From an uncultured Sutterella sp. (lineage in GTDB: Bacteria > Pseudomonadota > Gammaproteobacteria > Burkholderiales > Burkholderiaceae_F): DNA of 6,080 nucleotides. Numbering within the stretch: the stretch's first letter is position 1; each line of letters starts with the position of its first letter. The notes beneath the pieces were generated by a model, which was not told where the DNA came from, ran no database searches, and worked only from the letters and a program-made list of their open reading frames with translations. Position numbers and translations under genes: made by a program. Of this stretch, positions 1-6,080 are shown piece by piece. The DNA lies in the NCBI GenBank assembly GCA_900553105.1, contig USCE01000084.1, positions 1 through 6,080 of the forward strand. The letters are read 5' to 3'.

Positions 1-50
1 TACGAGATAGGCTCCGGTCTCGTGGGCTCGGAGATGTGTATAAGAGACAG
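1..50. other. Illumina Nextera i7-side adapter (non-biological)
   Basis: This is library adapter, not genome. Positions 1-8 match the end of the P7 flow-cell primer and 9-16 (AGGCTCCG) sit where the 8-base i7 index belongs. Positions 17-31 are the read-2 adapter arm, and 32-50 are the 19-base Tn5 mosaic end (AGATGTGTATAAGAGACAG). Genomic sequence begins at 51. From memory, the index corresponds to Nextera XT N720. Any reading frame or homology extending left of 51 is artificial. Confidence 0.98.
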
Positions 51-928
51 GCGTCGGCTTATCGTCGCTGGTTCGAGCCGGTTTCGATCCTAAAGGGATG
101 GAAGCTTTTTTCATGCGCTTGCAACAAAATAACCGCTACTACGAATCCGCCTCCCCGGCTTACCTTCGCACTCACCCGCTAACGCTTGAGCGTATCAGCG
201 ACATGGAAAACCGCACCCGACGCATCGGACCGCGCACGCATCGCGACTCACTTGATTTTGCCCTTATCCAACAACGATTGCGTGTTTTACAAGAAGACAG
301 AATCGATGACTGGATGCGCGTTGAGCGTGAAATGAAGCAAGAACTGCAAAGCGCAAAATCCTCGCGTCAAAAGACCGCACTAACCTACGGATTAAGCGTT
401 GTCAGTCGCAAACTCAATAAAAATTCCGAGGCCTTGCGCTATGCGAGCCAAGCCTCACAGCTTGGCGGCAACAATGCCATGTTGGTGAAAAACTATTCCG
501 AATCTCTCTTTTTATTCGGTAATGGCAATCAAGACCGAACACGTGCACTGTCTATGGCTAAAAAGCTCGTTGCCGACTATCCTCTATCTGAAATGGCAGT
601 CAAGCTTTACGCCAGTGAACTCTATGACTTAAAGCGCTATAACGAAACGATCCGCTTTATGCGCAATCAACAGGCCATGAGTACGTCCAATCCCTCCTAC
701 CACGCTATTTTGGCTCGCTGTTACCGCGGTCTGGGACAAATGAGTCGTCACTACATGGCCGTCGGTGATATGTACTTAGCTCAAAACGACAAACGAGCTG
801 CTGAATACCAATATAACCTCGGTCAACAAGCCAACGACGGCGACTACTACACCATGAGCCAAGTCGATGGAAAACTTCGTACGGTACGAGCCGACATCAT
901 TGCCGAAGAAAAAGCCAAAGATCGCTAG
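51..928 (+). CDS. BepA-like periplasmic M48 metalloprotease with TPR tail, 5'-truncated
   Basis: This is the C-terminal 291 codons of a periplasmic M48-family peptidase of the BepA (YfgC) type, which in E. coli degrades or helps assemble outer-membrane proteins at the BAM and Lpt machineries. The frame stays open to the contig edge: the first complete codon is at 53, and VGLSSLVRAGFDPKG precedes the ATG at 98. This matches the family pattern of an (EADR)xGL helix followed by AGFDP.GM..FF.RL, so the ATG at 98 is internal and not the start. Next comes the conserved YLRTHPLT..RI segment (about residues 36-48 from codon 53), whose His corresponds, from memory of the family, to the His switch near the zinc site. 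From about residue 108 onward the protein is helical and TPR-like, ending in GDYYTMSQVDGKLRTVR, as is usual for the family. The signal peptide, HEXXH and third zinc ligand lie off the contig. No good ribosome binding site precedes 98. Another M48 subfamily with TPRs is possible but less likely. Confidence 0.88.
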
Positions 929-938
929 TTCTGAGAAC
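928..938. promoter_or_regulatory. Small palindrome over stop codon and -35 region
   Basis: GTTCT-G-AGAAC is a perfect 5-bp inverted repeat around one central base. It begins on the last base of the protease stop codon. An overlapping second dyad, GAGAA-CGT-TTCTC (933-945), follows. There is no T-run, so it is a poor terminator. It lies where the -35 region of the next gene's promoter should be, so an operator is conceivable. Chance is also plausible at this length. Confidence 0.25.
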
Positions 939-957
939 GTTTCTCGGGCGCTATAAT
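929..957 (+). promoter_or_regulatory. Sigma-70-type promoter for the ferredoxin reductase gene
   Basis: A perfect TATAAT -10 box lies at 952-957 in the context GCGCTATAATGGC, a form common just upstream of genes in Betaproteobacteria. The best -35 at 17-bp spacing is TTCTGA (929-934), only 3 of 6 matches to consensus. CTGAGA (931-936) at 15 bp is the alternative. Transcription would start near 963-966, giving a leader of about 40 nt. The placement implies the reductase is transcribed independently of the upstream protease. Confidence 0.6.
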
Positions 958-989
958 GGCTTCTTTTAAGACCGCGCACCCCTTGCAAT

Positions 990-994
990 AAGGA
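990..994 (+). promoter_or_regulatory. Ribosome binding site for the reductase
   Basis: AAGGA, within TAAGGAAA, sits 11 nt upstream of the ATG at 1006. It supports that start: the resulting N-terminus places the FAD-binding Gly motif at residues 25-30, as expected for the family. Confidence 0.65.
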
Positions 995-1005
995 AACGCT
1001 CTATT

Positions 1006-2085
1006 ATGGCTATTGAAGATTATTTGACCATTGCCCCGAAAACCGACGAGATTATCGAAACGGATGCCGTTATCGTAGGCGCCGGCCCCGTGGGTCTTTT
1101 CCAAGTCTTTGAATTGGGTCTTCTGGAAATCAAGGCCCATGTCATTGATTCACTCAACAAAGTTGGCGGACAATGCATGGAGCTGTATGAACACAAACCC
1201 ATTTATGATATTCCGGCCGTGCCGGTCTGCACCTCGCGCGAACTCACGGAAAATCTCTTAAAGCAAATCCATCCCTTTAAGCCCCAGTTCCACTTAGGCG
1301 AAGAAGTGCAAGTCGTACGCAAAGAAGAAGACGGACGCTTTTTCGTGCAAACAGACAAAGGCACTCGCTTTTTAACTAAAACGGTGTTTATTGCCGCCGG
1401 TGTCGGCAGTTTCCAACCCAAGCGCTTACCGGTTGCCGGCATTGAAAAATTTGAAGGCACTCAGCTTCATTACAAAGTTAAAGATCCGGAATTTTTCGCC
1501 GGTAAAAATATCGTTATTTGCGGTGGCGGCGACTCCGCGCTTGACTGGACTCTCAATTTAGTGGGCAAAGCCGAAAGCGTGATTTTATTGCACCGCCGCG
1601 ACGGCTTCCGTGCTCAGGATGCCTCCGTGGCCAAGATGCGCGAATTGTGCGAAAACTGGGAAATGCAGTTTGAAGTCGGCCAAATCACGGGCTTTGAAGA
1701 AACCAACGGTAAGTTAACGGAAATCCGCGTCACGGGTGATGACGGCGTTGTGCGCCGTATGCCGTTGGATCACTTGCTGGTTTTCTTCGGCCTGACACCG
1801 AAGCTTGGCCCCATTGCCGATTGGGGTTTGGAAATCTACCGCAAGCAAATTGTGGTCGATACTGAAAAATTCCAATCCTCGATTCCCGGCATCTTTGCCG
1901 TCGGTGATATCAACACCTATCCGGGCAAAAAGAAACTGATTTTAAGTGGCTTCCACGAATGCGCCTTGGCTGCTTTTGCCGCAAGCGACATCATTCACCC
2001 GGAGAAAAAGACACTGTTGCAATACACCACCACGTCACCCAAATTGCATAAGGTGTTGGGCGTTGAGACGCCGACGCTCGATTAA
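1006..2085 (+). CDS. Ferredoxin/flavodoxin-NADP+ reductase, thioredoxin-reductase-like
   Basis: A cytosolic FAD enzyme that moves electrons between NADPH and ferredoxin or flavodoxin (EC 1.18.1.2 type). The 359-residue length fits the TrxR-like FNR class. The FAD-binding GAGPVG lies at residues 25-30 and the acidic ribose-binding residue at D48, followed by VGGQC (53-57) and HKPIYDIPA (63-71). The NADPH-binding GGGDSALDW is at 173-181, with LLHRRDGFRA (194-203) just after, where the basic residues suit the 2'-phosphate of NADPH. The second FAD motif GIFAVGDI is at about 295-302. The redox-active CxxC of true thioredoxin reductases is absent; the only Cys residues are scattered. This separates it from TrxB and supports the FNR call. 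The C-terminal extension past the FAD domain is also usual for FNRs of this class. It has its own promoter and ribosome binding site and ends before a strong terminator, so it appears to be monocistronic. No ferredoxin gene is visible in the window. Confidence 0.93.
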   Translation: MAIEDYLTIAPKTDEIIETDAVIVGAGPVGLFQVFELGLLEIKAHVIDSLNKVGGQCMELYEHKPIYDIPAVPVCTSRELTENLLKQIHPFKPQFHLGEEVQVVRKEEDGRFFVQTDKGTRFLTKTVFIAAGVGSFQPKRLPVAGIEKFEGTQLHYKVKDPEFFAGKNIVICGGGDSALDWTLNLVGKAESVILLHRRDGFRAQDASVAKMRELCENWEMQFEVGQITGFEETNGKLTEIRVTGDDGVVRRMPLDHLLVFFGLTPKLGPIADWGLEIYRKQIVVDTEKFQSSIPGIFAVGDINTYPGKKKLILSGFHECALAAFAASDIIHPEKKTLLQYTTTSPKLHKVLGVETPTLD

Positions 2086-2108
2086 TCTCAAGCGTTAACC
2101 GAATATTC

Positions 2109-2145
2109 AAAGCGGTTTCTGATCCTAAAGATCGAAACCGCTTTT
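2109..2145. terminator. Bidirectional intrinsic terminator between convergent genes
   Basis: A perfect 11-bp inverted repeat pairs AAAGCGGTTTC (2109-2119) with GAAACCGCTTT (2134-2144). Past a single bulged T at 2120 the stem can grow by GATC/GATC (2121-2124 with 2130-2133), closing on the loop CTAAA. The plus strand runs into TTTT (2142-2145), and the minus strand ends in TTT and an AT-rich stretch. It lies 23 bp after the reductase stop and 28 bp from the glnE stop, so one hairpin can end both transcripts. Confidence 0.88.
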
Positions 2146-2173
2146 GCTATAGGCAAGAATTTTCAGGATGACT

Positions 2174-4990
2174 TTAACGTTGTGGGCCGTCATTGCCAAA
2201 GACGGAGTACCAAAGTTTTTTCACCGTATTGATGTCATCGACTAATGTTGTCGGATCAACCCGCACACCGCCTTGAACGCCCTGCAACCTTTGCGTGCGT
2301 TGGATATAACGATAGTTGCGATAAATCCGCACGCACTCGGCAGCAAGCCCGCAATCAATCAACCCATCTCGAGCCGCCATCTCCAGTAGCAAGATGTTTC
2401 CGAAGTTATTGACCAAGTCCGGATACTTGTGCGAGTAACTCAACACCAACGCCTGCACGGCAAACTCCACATCCACCATGCCACCACGATCGTGCTTAAC
2501 ATCAAATAAAGCCGTGCGATTGGGGTGTCCTTCGAGCATCTTAGCCCGCATGAGACTGACCTCTTCAAAGACCTTCGCCTTGTCTCGTGACAACATCAAA
2601 ATAGCAGCGCGCTCGGCCTCAAAAGCCGCACCGATTGCTCGGTCTCCGGCACAAAACCTCGCACGCGTTAACGCCTGATGCTCCCAAGGCCAAGCACCGG
2701 TACCGTCTTCATTTCGCTGATAGCGCTTAAACATCTCAAAGGAGGAAACCACAAGACCGTTTTCACCGTTGGGACGAAGGCGCAAATCCACATCAAACAA
2801 AATACCCGAGGAGGTTTGTACCGTGAGCCAACTCATCATGCGTCGAACAAGACGCGTGTAGTTTTTAGCCGCATCGGGGTGATCGTCATCGTAAAGATAG
2901 ATAAGATCGAGATCGGAGGCATAGCTGAGTTCTTTACCACCTAACTTCCCGTAAGCGATCACGGCAAATCGAGGATTTTCCGTGTGACGCGAGGCAATTG
3001 TCTGCCAAGCCAATGTAATGACCATTTCAATGACGGCATCAGCTAAGGCCGAGAGCTGATCGGCCAATCGCTCCACAGTAAAGCAACCGTCAATATCGGC
3101 TAAAAGAAGCTTAAAGACTGCTCCGTGATGCGCATCACGCAACACGTTCATTTGAGTTTCCTGATCGCCCTCGGCTTCACGCAGTTTGGCCCACAAGTCG
3201 TCTTGCCACTCGCTCCAATCCACCGGTGAGAAATTATCCAGCGTCTCAAGCCGCTCATCGACCAATTCGTCCAAGACAATCGGATGGGCAGTGAGATACT
3301 GTGCGGCCCAAGCGCTCGACATCAAAACCTGCGCCACCTTCTCGCAAACCTTCGGATACTGAAGCAGTAACGAGACGTATGTACTGCGACCGGCAACAAC
3401 GGCTAAAAGCTCGACATACCGCAAAAATACCTCATCGGCCGAAACGGTGCTCTGCTCACGAGTCAATTGCGGACAAAGAGCCGCGATTCGCTTAATGAGC
3501 TGTGCCATATTGGCTCGAGCGGACTCGTTTAAGGCCGCTAAAAACCGCGAGCGCATCGTCTCGAGCACCCGATCGGCGCAGTGCGAGCCCTGTTGATAAC
3601 CCATCTGGGTCAAAAGCTCAGCCAAGGCAGCTTGTGCTCTTTCATAGCCCACGGTCCACCCCTCAGGCCAATCGTCTTTTTCCTCGCCCGAAGCGGCCGC
3701 GCCGACCTGAAAAATACCTTCAAAAATCTGTGCAACGTAATTGCGGATTTCCATTAACTCTTGACCGAGCGCCTCGCGCGAGAGTCCCAACATGGCCGCA
3801 ATGCGTTCTTGTTCAACCTCATCGTTGGGATAACGATGCGTCTGCTGATCATCGACATATTGAATGGCGTGCTCGAGATTTCTCAAAAAAACATAACTTT
3901 CGGTTAACTTTTCGGCCTGATCGGATCCGATGGCACCATTTTCAGCCAGCGCTTGAAGCATCGGTAGTGTGGATTTACCGCGCAATTGCGGGTTTCTGCC
4001 ACCTCGGATAATTTGAAACGTTTGGGTTATGAATTCGATCTCACGAATACCGCCGCGTCCGAGTTTCACGTCAATGCCGAGGTCCTTGCCGGACTCGCGT
4101 CTAACGGTTTCGGCTCGAATCAAACGATGAAGGTTTGACAACGCGCTAATGGCATTAAAGTCCACGTACTTACGAAATACAAAGGGTCTGATCACGGATT
4201 GGACGTTATTGCACTGCGTTCGGAACGATTCTTCATCGGAAAAAACGGCTTCATTAACAATTCTTGCCTTTAACCACGCAAATCGCTCCCATTCTCGTCC
4301 CTGCACGTACAGATACTCTTCGAGCATCTCCGAGCTGATACAAATAGGCCCCGAATCCCCATTCGGGCGCAATCGCATATCTACACGAAAAACGAAGCCC
4401 GCACCTGATATCTCCGACAGTGAGGCAATAACTTTTTTTGATAAACGCTCGAAAAACTCTGCATTCGTCAATTCGCGTCTCGGATTGGGGCAGTCCGCAT
4501 TGGGACGGCACTTACCCTGCTCGTCATAGACAAAGATAAGATCAATGTCACTGCTGACGTTAAGCTCTCGACCGCCGAGCTTACCCATACCGAATACTAA
4601 GAAATCCTGCGCAACGCCCTCATAAGAGCACGGCGTACCGTAGCGTTTGGAAAGCGCTAGCGCGTGCTCGCGCACCACACGTGTTACAGCCACCTCCGCC
4701 AAGTTGCTCATGGTGTCAACCACTTCATAGTAGTCGGCTTTACCCGTAACGTTGCGACAAACTATGCTTAGCATTACATCCCTGCGAAGCTTACGCAGTT
4801 TGTCATCGAGCTCCTCAAGCGTCAAACTGCCTGCTAAATACGCGAGCATCTTGTCTCTCGTATAAGGGGCTTGGGCCAACTCTTTAAGATAATCCAATCG
4901 CGCGGCATCGTCACCCATGGGCAAGGCGCCCATCAGTGCGCGTTTGACAAAAAAAGACAGTTCGAGGACTTTTTCTACAGTAACAGACAT
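2174..4990 (-). CDS. glnE: Bifunctional glutamine synthetase adenylyltransferase/adenylyl-removing enzyme
   Basis: GlnE adds AMP to, or phosphorolytically removes it from, the conserved Tyr of glutamine synthetase subunits, under control of PII (GlnB) and glutamine. This sets the rate of ammonia assimilation. At 938 residues it is full length (E. coli about 946). Two nucleotidyltransferase domains are visible. The N-terminal (deadenylylating) domain has GMGKLGG (134-140), the metal-binding pair D148/D150 in SSDIDLIF, then VDMRLRPNG (203-211) and GRGGIREIEF (311-320). The C-terminal (adenylylating) domain repeats these as AYGKLGG (679-685), D693/D695 in ASDLDLIYL, VDLRLRPNG (734-742) and DRGGMVDVEF (834-843). 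Both active sites look intact, so both activities are expected. The helical region between them carries the regulatory linker. The start at 4990 is supported by AAGGA upstream and by normal spacing to the first catalytic domain. The gene is convergent with the reductase gene and divergent from the YhdP-like gene. Confidence 0.97.
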   Translation of the reverse strand: MSVTVEKVLELSFFVKRALMGALPMGDDAARLDYLKELAQAPYTRDKMLAYLAGSLTLEELDDKLRKLRRDVMLSIVCRNVTGKADYYEVVDTMSNLAEVAVTRVVREHALALSKRYGTPCSYEGVAQDFLVFGMGKLGGRELNVSSDIDLIFVYDEQGKCRPNADCPNPRRELTNAEFFERLSKKVIASLSEISGAGFVFRVDMRLRPNGDSGPICISSEMLEEYLYVQGREWERFAWLKARIVNEAVFSDEESFRTQCNNVQSVIRPFVFRKYVDFNAISALSNLHRLIRAETVRRESGKDLGIDVKLGRGGIREIEFITQTFQIIRGGRNPQLRGKSTLPMLQALAENGAIGSDQAEKLTESYVFLRNLEHAIQYVDDQQTHRYPNDEVEQERIAAMLGLSREALGQELMEIRNYVAQIFEGIFQVGAAASGEEKDDWPEGWTVGYERAQAALAELLTQMGYQQGSHCADRVLETMRSRFLAALNESARANMAQLIKRIAALCPQLTREQSTVSADEVFLRYVELLAVVAGRSTYVSLLLQYPKVCEKVAQVLMSSAWAAQYLTAHPIVLDELVDERLETLDNFSPVDWSEWQDDLWAKLREAEGDQETQMNVLRDAHHGAVFKLLLADIDGCFTVERLADQLSALADAVIEMVITLAWQTIASRHTENPRFAVIAYGKLGGKELSYASDLDLIYLYDDDHPDAAKNYTRLVRRMMSWLTVQTSSGILFDVDLRLRPNGENGLVVSSFEMFKRYQRNEDGTGAWPWEHQALTRARFCAGDRAIGAAFEAERAAILMLSRDKAKVFEEVSLMRAKMLEGHPNRTALFDVKHDRGGMVDVEFAVQALVLSYSHKYPDLVNNFGNILLLEMAARDGLIDCGLAAECVRIYRNYRYIQRTQRLQGVQGGVRVDPTTLVDDINTVKKLWYSVFGNDGPQR

Positions 4991-5003
4991 ATCGCGTTGT
5001 TTT

Positions 5004-5008
5004 TCCTT
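5004..5008 (-). promoter_or_regulatory. Ribosome binding site for glnE
   Basis: On the minus strand AAGGA, within GCAAGGAAAA, lies 13 nt before the ATG at 4990. The spacing is slightly long, but no better start or site is nearby. Confidence 0.5.
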
Positions 5009-5024
5009 GCAAGCAATACTCTTT

Positions 5025-5051
5025 AGTTTAGCGGAAGCGAACTGTTTCCAA
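5025..5051 (-). promoter_or_regulatory. Tentative glnE promoter
   Basis: On the minus strand TTGGAA (5046-5051) and TAAACT (5025-5030) each match 4 of 6 consensus bases, but with a short 15-bp spacer. It lies 34 bp upstream of the glnE start. I see no clear sigma-54 GG-N10-GC element in this gap. It is the best candidate found by eye and a weak one. Confidence 0.25.
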
Positions 5052-5117
5052 AATTTTTCTGCTGCAAAATCCCGTTAACAAAAGTCCTAGAAAACCACGA
5101 AAACGGTATGAACTCGC

Positions 5118-5146
5118 TAAAATCAAGCGTAGTACAAATTTTGACG
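5118..5146 (+). promoter_or_regulatory. Tentative promoter elements for the YhdP-like gene
   Basis: CGCTAAAAT places a good -10-like TAAAAT at 5118-5123, but nothing resembling a -35 lies 16-18 bp upstream. Separately, TTGACG at 5141-5146 is a good -35-like hexamer, but only TAAAGA at 5161-5166 follows, at a 14-bp spacing. A small dyad TTTAG-CTT-CTAAA (5152-5164) lies between. Either element could drive the plus-strand gene, and the sequence does not decide. The rest of the 203-bp divergent gap shows no ORF, RNA gene or strong hairpin. Confidence 0.3.
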
Positions 5147-5193
5147 GTGCTTTTAGCTTCTAAAGACGCTCTTATTGGCCGACATCGCAACAG

Positions 5194-6039
5194 GTGAAGT
5201 TGAAATTTTCCGAATCCGACACAACTCGTAATTTGACACGGACGAACGTTTATTCTCCTAAACGGCGCGCCCGCGTTTTGTTGCGCGCATTAGGCTGGAC
5301 AATACTGCTGGGCTACCTATTTTTCTGCGCTGTGGTAATCGCAACGCGGCTGTGGATTGTGCCTAACGTTGAACGGTACTACCCGCAAGTGGAAACTTAT
5401 CTCGAAGAGCGCCTAGGCACCGAAATTCAAACGCAATCCATTAAAGCCGATTGGGACGGATTGCGCCCACGCATTACGCTGACCCAAGTGACAATTTCCC
5501 GACAGGGCGATGAAGCATCGCTGACGTTGCCGAAAGTAGAAGCAAGCTTTTCATTTGAGACGGTCTATAAACTTCGACCGACTTTCTCAAAACTGATCAT
5601 TCACGACCCAGAACTTAATATTAAGCGACTCGATGATTCGACATTCAATATTGCGGGCTTTTTATTCCAACAATCACAAAACGCCACGCCGTCGGGCTCT
5701 CGCATTGCAGCCGTAGATCGATTCCTTGACTGGCTTTTAGCTCAACAACACCTACAAATTGTCAACGGTCGCATCTCCTATACCGATCTTCGCGAGCAAC
5801 GTCCCCGCCCCGTACAATTGACACAAGCGAACTTCGTTTTGCATCGCTATCTCATTGCTTGGAAAATGGGCTTTCAGGCCTTACTTGCGGGACAAAATCG
5901 AACTCCTGTTGATGTACGCGCCACTATTAGAGAAAGTCTTTTCGGTGGCAAAAATCGAATCGAAAAACTTTACGGGACGATATACGCCTCTACCCCTGAC
6001 ATTAACTTTGCGCACATTGCCCGACGCATTAATCTAGAC
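5194..6039 (+). CDS. yhdP: YhdP-family (AsmA-like) envelope protein, 3'-truncated
   Basis: This is the first 282 codons of a large AsmA-like protein of the YhdP/DUF3971 (TIGR02099) family. Members span the periplasm from an inner-membrane anchor and are implicated in phospholipid transport to the outer membrane. A basic N-terminus (KRRAR, residues 23-27) precedes one hydrophobic helix at about 33-50, ending in RLWIVP (52-57), the typical anchor of this family. Beyond it is beta-rich periplasmic sequence: VETYLEERLG, then IKADWDGLRPRI (about 83-94) and later LIIHDPELNIKR, as in AsmA-like N-terminal domains. Full members are usually well over 1,000 residues, so most of the gene is missing. The start is a GTG without a convincing ribosome binding site; the frame is open back to a stop at 5161-5163, and no in-frame ATG precedes the membrane helix. 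The true sequence stops at 6039: the frame's last six residues, LSLIHI, are translated adapter. A related AsmA/TamB-like protein is the alternative. Confidence 0.85.
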
Positions 6040-6080
6040 CTGTCTCTTATACACATCTGACGCTGCCGACGATAAGGCTC
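6040..6080. other. Illumina Nextera i5-side adapter (non-biological)
   Basis: Positions 6040-6058 are the reverse complement of the Tn5 mosaic end. Positions 6059-6072 (GACGCTGCCGACGA) are the read-1 adapter arm, and 6073-6080 (TAAGGCTC) sit at the i5 index, which from memory is the complement of Nextera XT S521 (GAGCCTTA). It supplies a false stop codon (TGA at 6058-6060) to the upstream gene. Confidence 0.98.

Noticed and set aside
32..50. The Tn5 mosaic end at both contig ends could suggest a Tn5-type composite transposon
   Set aside because: It is the engineered mosaic end, joined to Illumina arms and index bases, and no transposase or resistance gene is present.
58..67. CTTATCGTCG here matches, inverted, the right adapter/index junction at 6067-6076, suggesting terminal inverted repeats or a chimera
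   Set aside because: The match is only 10 bases, the right copy is adapter, and the left copy lies in codons that fit the M48 family. Coincidence is the simplest explanation.
2121..2130. GATCCTAAAG occurs here and at 86-95
   Set aside because: Two copies of a 10-mer, one in coding sequence and one in a terminator loop, with no further shared context. Taken as chance.
2678..2944. An 88-codon plus-strand frame opposite the C-terminal catalytic domain of glnE
   Set aside because: It is fully explained as a shadow of the conserved nucleotidyltransferase region, with no start signals or family match.
3502..4011. A 169-codon open frame on the plus strand, antisense within glnE
   Set aside because: It lies wholly opposite well-conserved glnE coding sequence, has no ribosome binding site or recognisable domain, and its Arg/Pro/Ser-rich composition is that of a shadow frame.
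1..6080. Search for a novel system such as defence, toxin-antitoxin, biosynthetic cluster or mobile element
   Set aside because: All four genes belong to recognised core families, and the gaps are short and explained. Nothing in the sequence supports a new system.

Overview
The window is a metagenome- or isolate-derived contig fragment of ordinary bacterial chromosome, capped at both ends by untrimmed Illumina Nextera adapter (1-50 and 6040-6080). Only about 51-6039 is biological. The proteins read as proteobacterial, most likely Betaproteobacteria/Burkholderiales. The clues are a BepA-type periplasmic M48 peptidase with a TPR tail, a thioredoxin-reductase-like ferredoxin-NADP reductase, a full-length two-headed GlnE, and a YhdP/AsmA-like envelope protein beside glnE. 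By eye the base composition is close to balanced, which is lower in GC than typical Burkholderia and would suit a host-associated Burkholderiales lineage such as the Sutterellaceae. That last step is inference only.

Layout: 51-928 (+) is the C-terminal part of a BepA-like M48 metalloprotease, with the catalytic half cut off by the contig end. A short gap (929-1005) holds a perfect TATAAT -10 box and a ribosome binding site for 1006-2085 (+), a ferredoxin/flavodoxin-NADP+ reductase of the TrxR-like class. The gap at 2086-2173 holds a strong hairpin that can serve as a shared terminator, because the next gene, glnE (2174-4990), runs on the minus strand and converges on it. A 203-bp divergent gap (4991-5193) carries the upstream regions of glnE and of the last gene (5194-6039, +). 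That gene is the N-terminal 282 codons of a YhdP-family membrane-anchored envelope protein, cut off by the right adapter.

How the genes relate: the two end genes both belong to cell-envelope biogenesis (periplasmic quality control of outer-membrane proteins, and AsmA-like lipid transport). The two middle genes are housekeeping: NADPH/ferredoxin electron transfer, and covalent control of glutamine synthetase in nitrogen assimilation. The gene orientations argue for separate transcription units rather than one operon. I see no mobile element, CRISPR array, RNA gene, toxin or defence system. The window looks like conserved core genome, and the main things worth acting on are the adapter artefacts and the two truncated genes.
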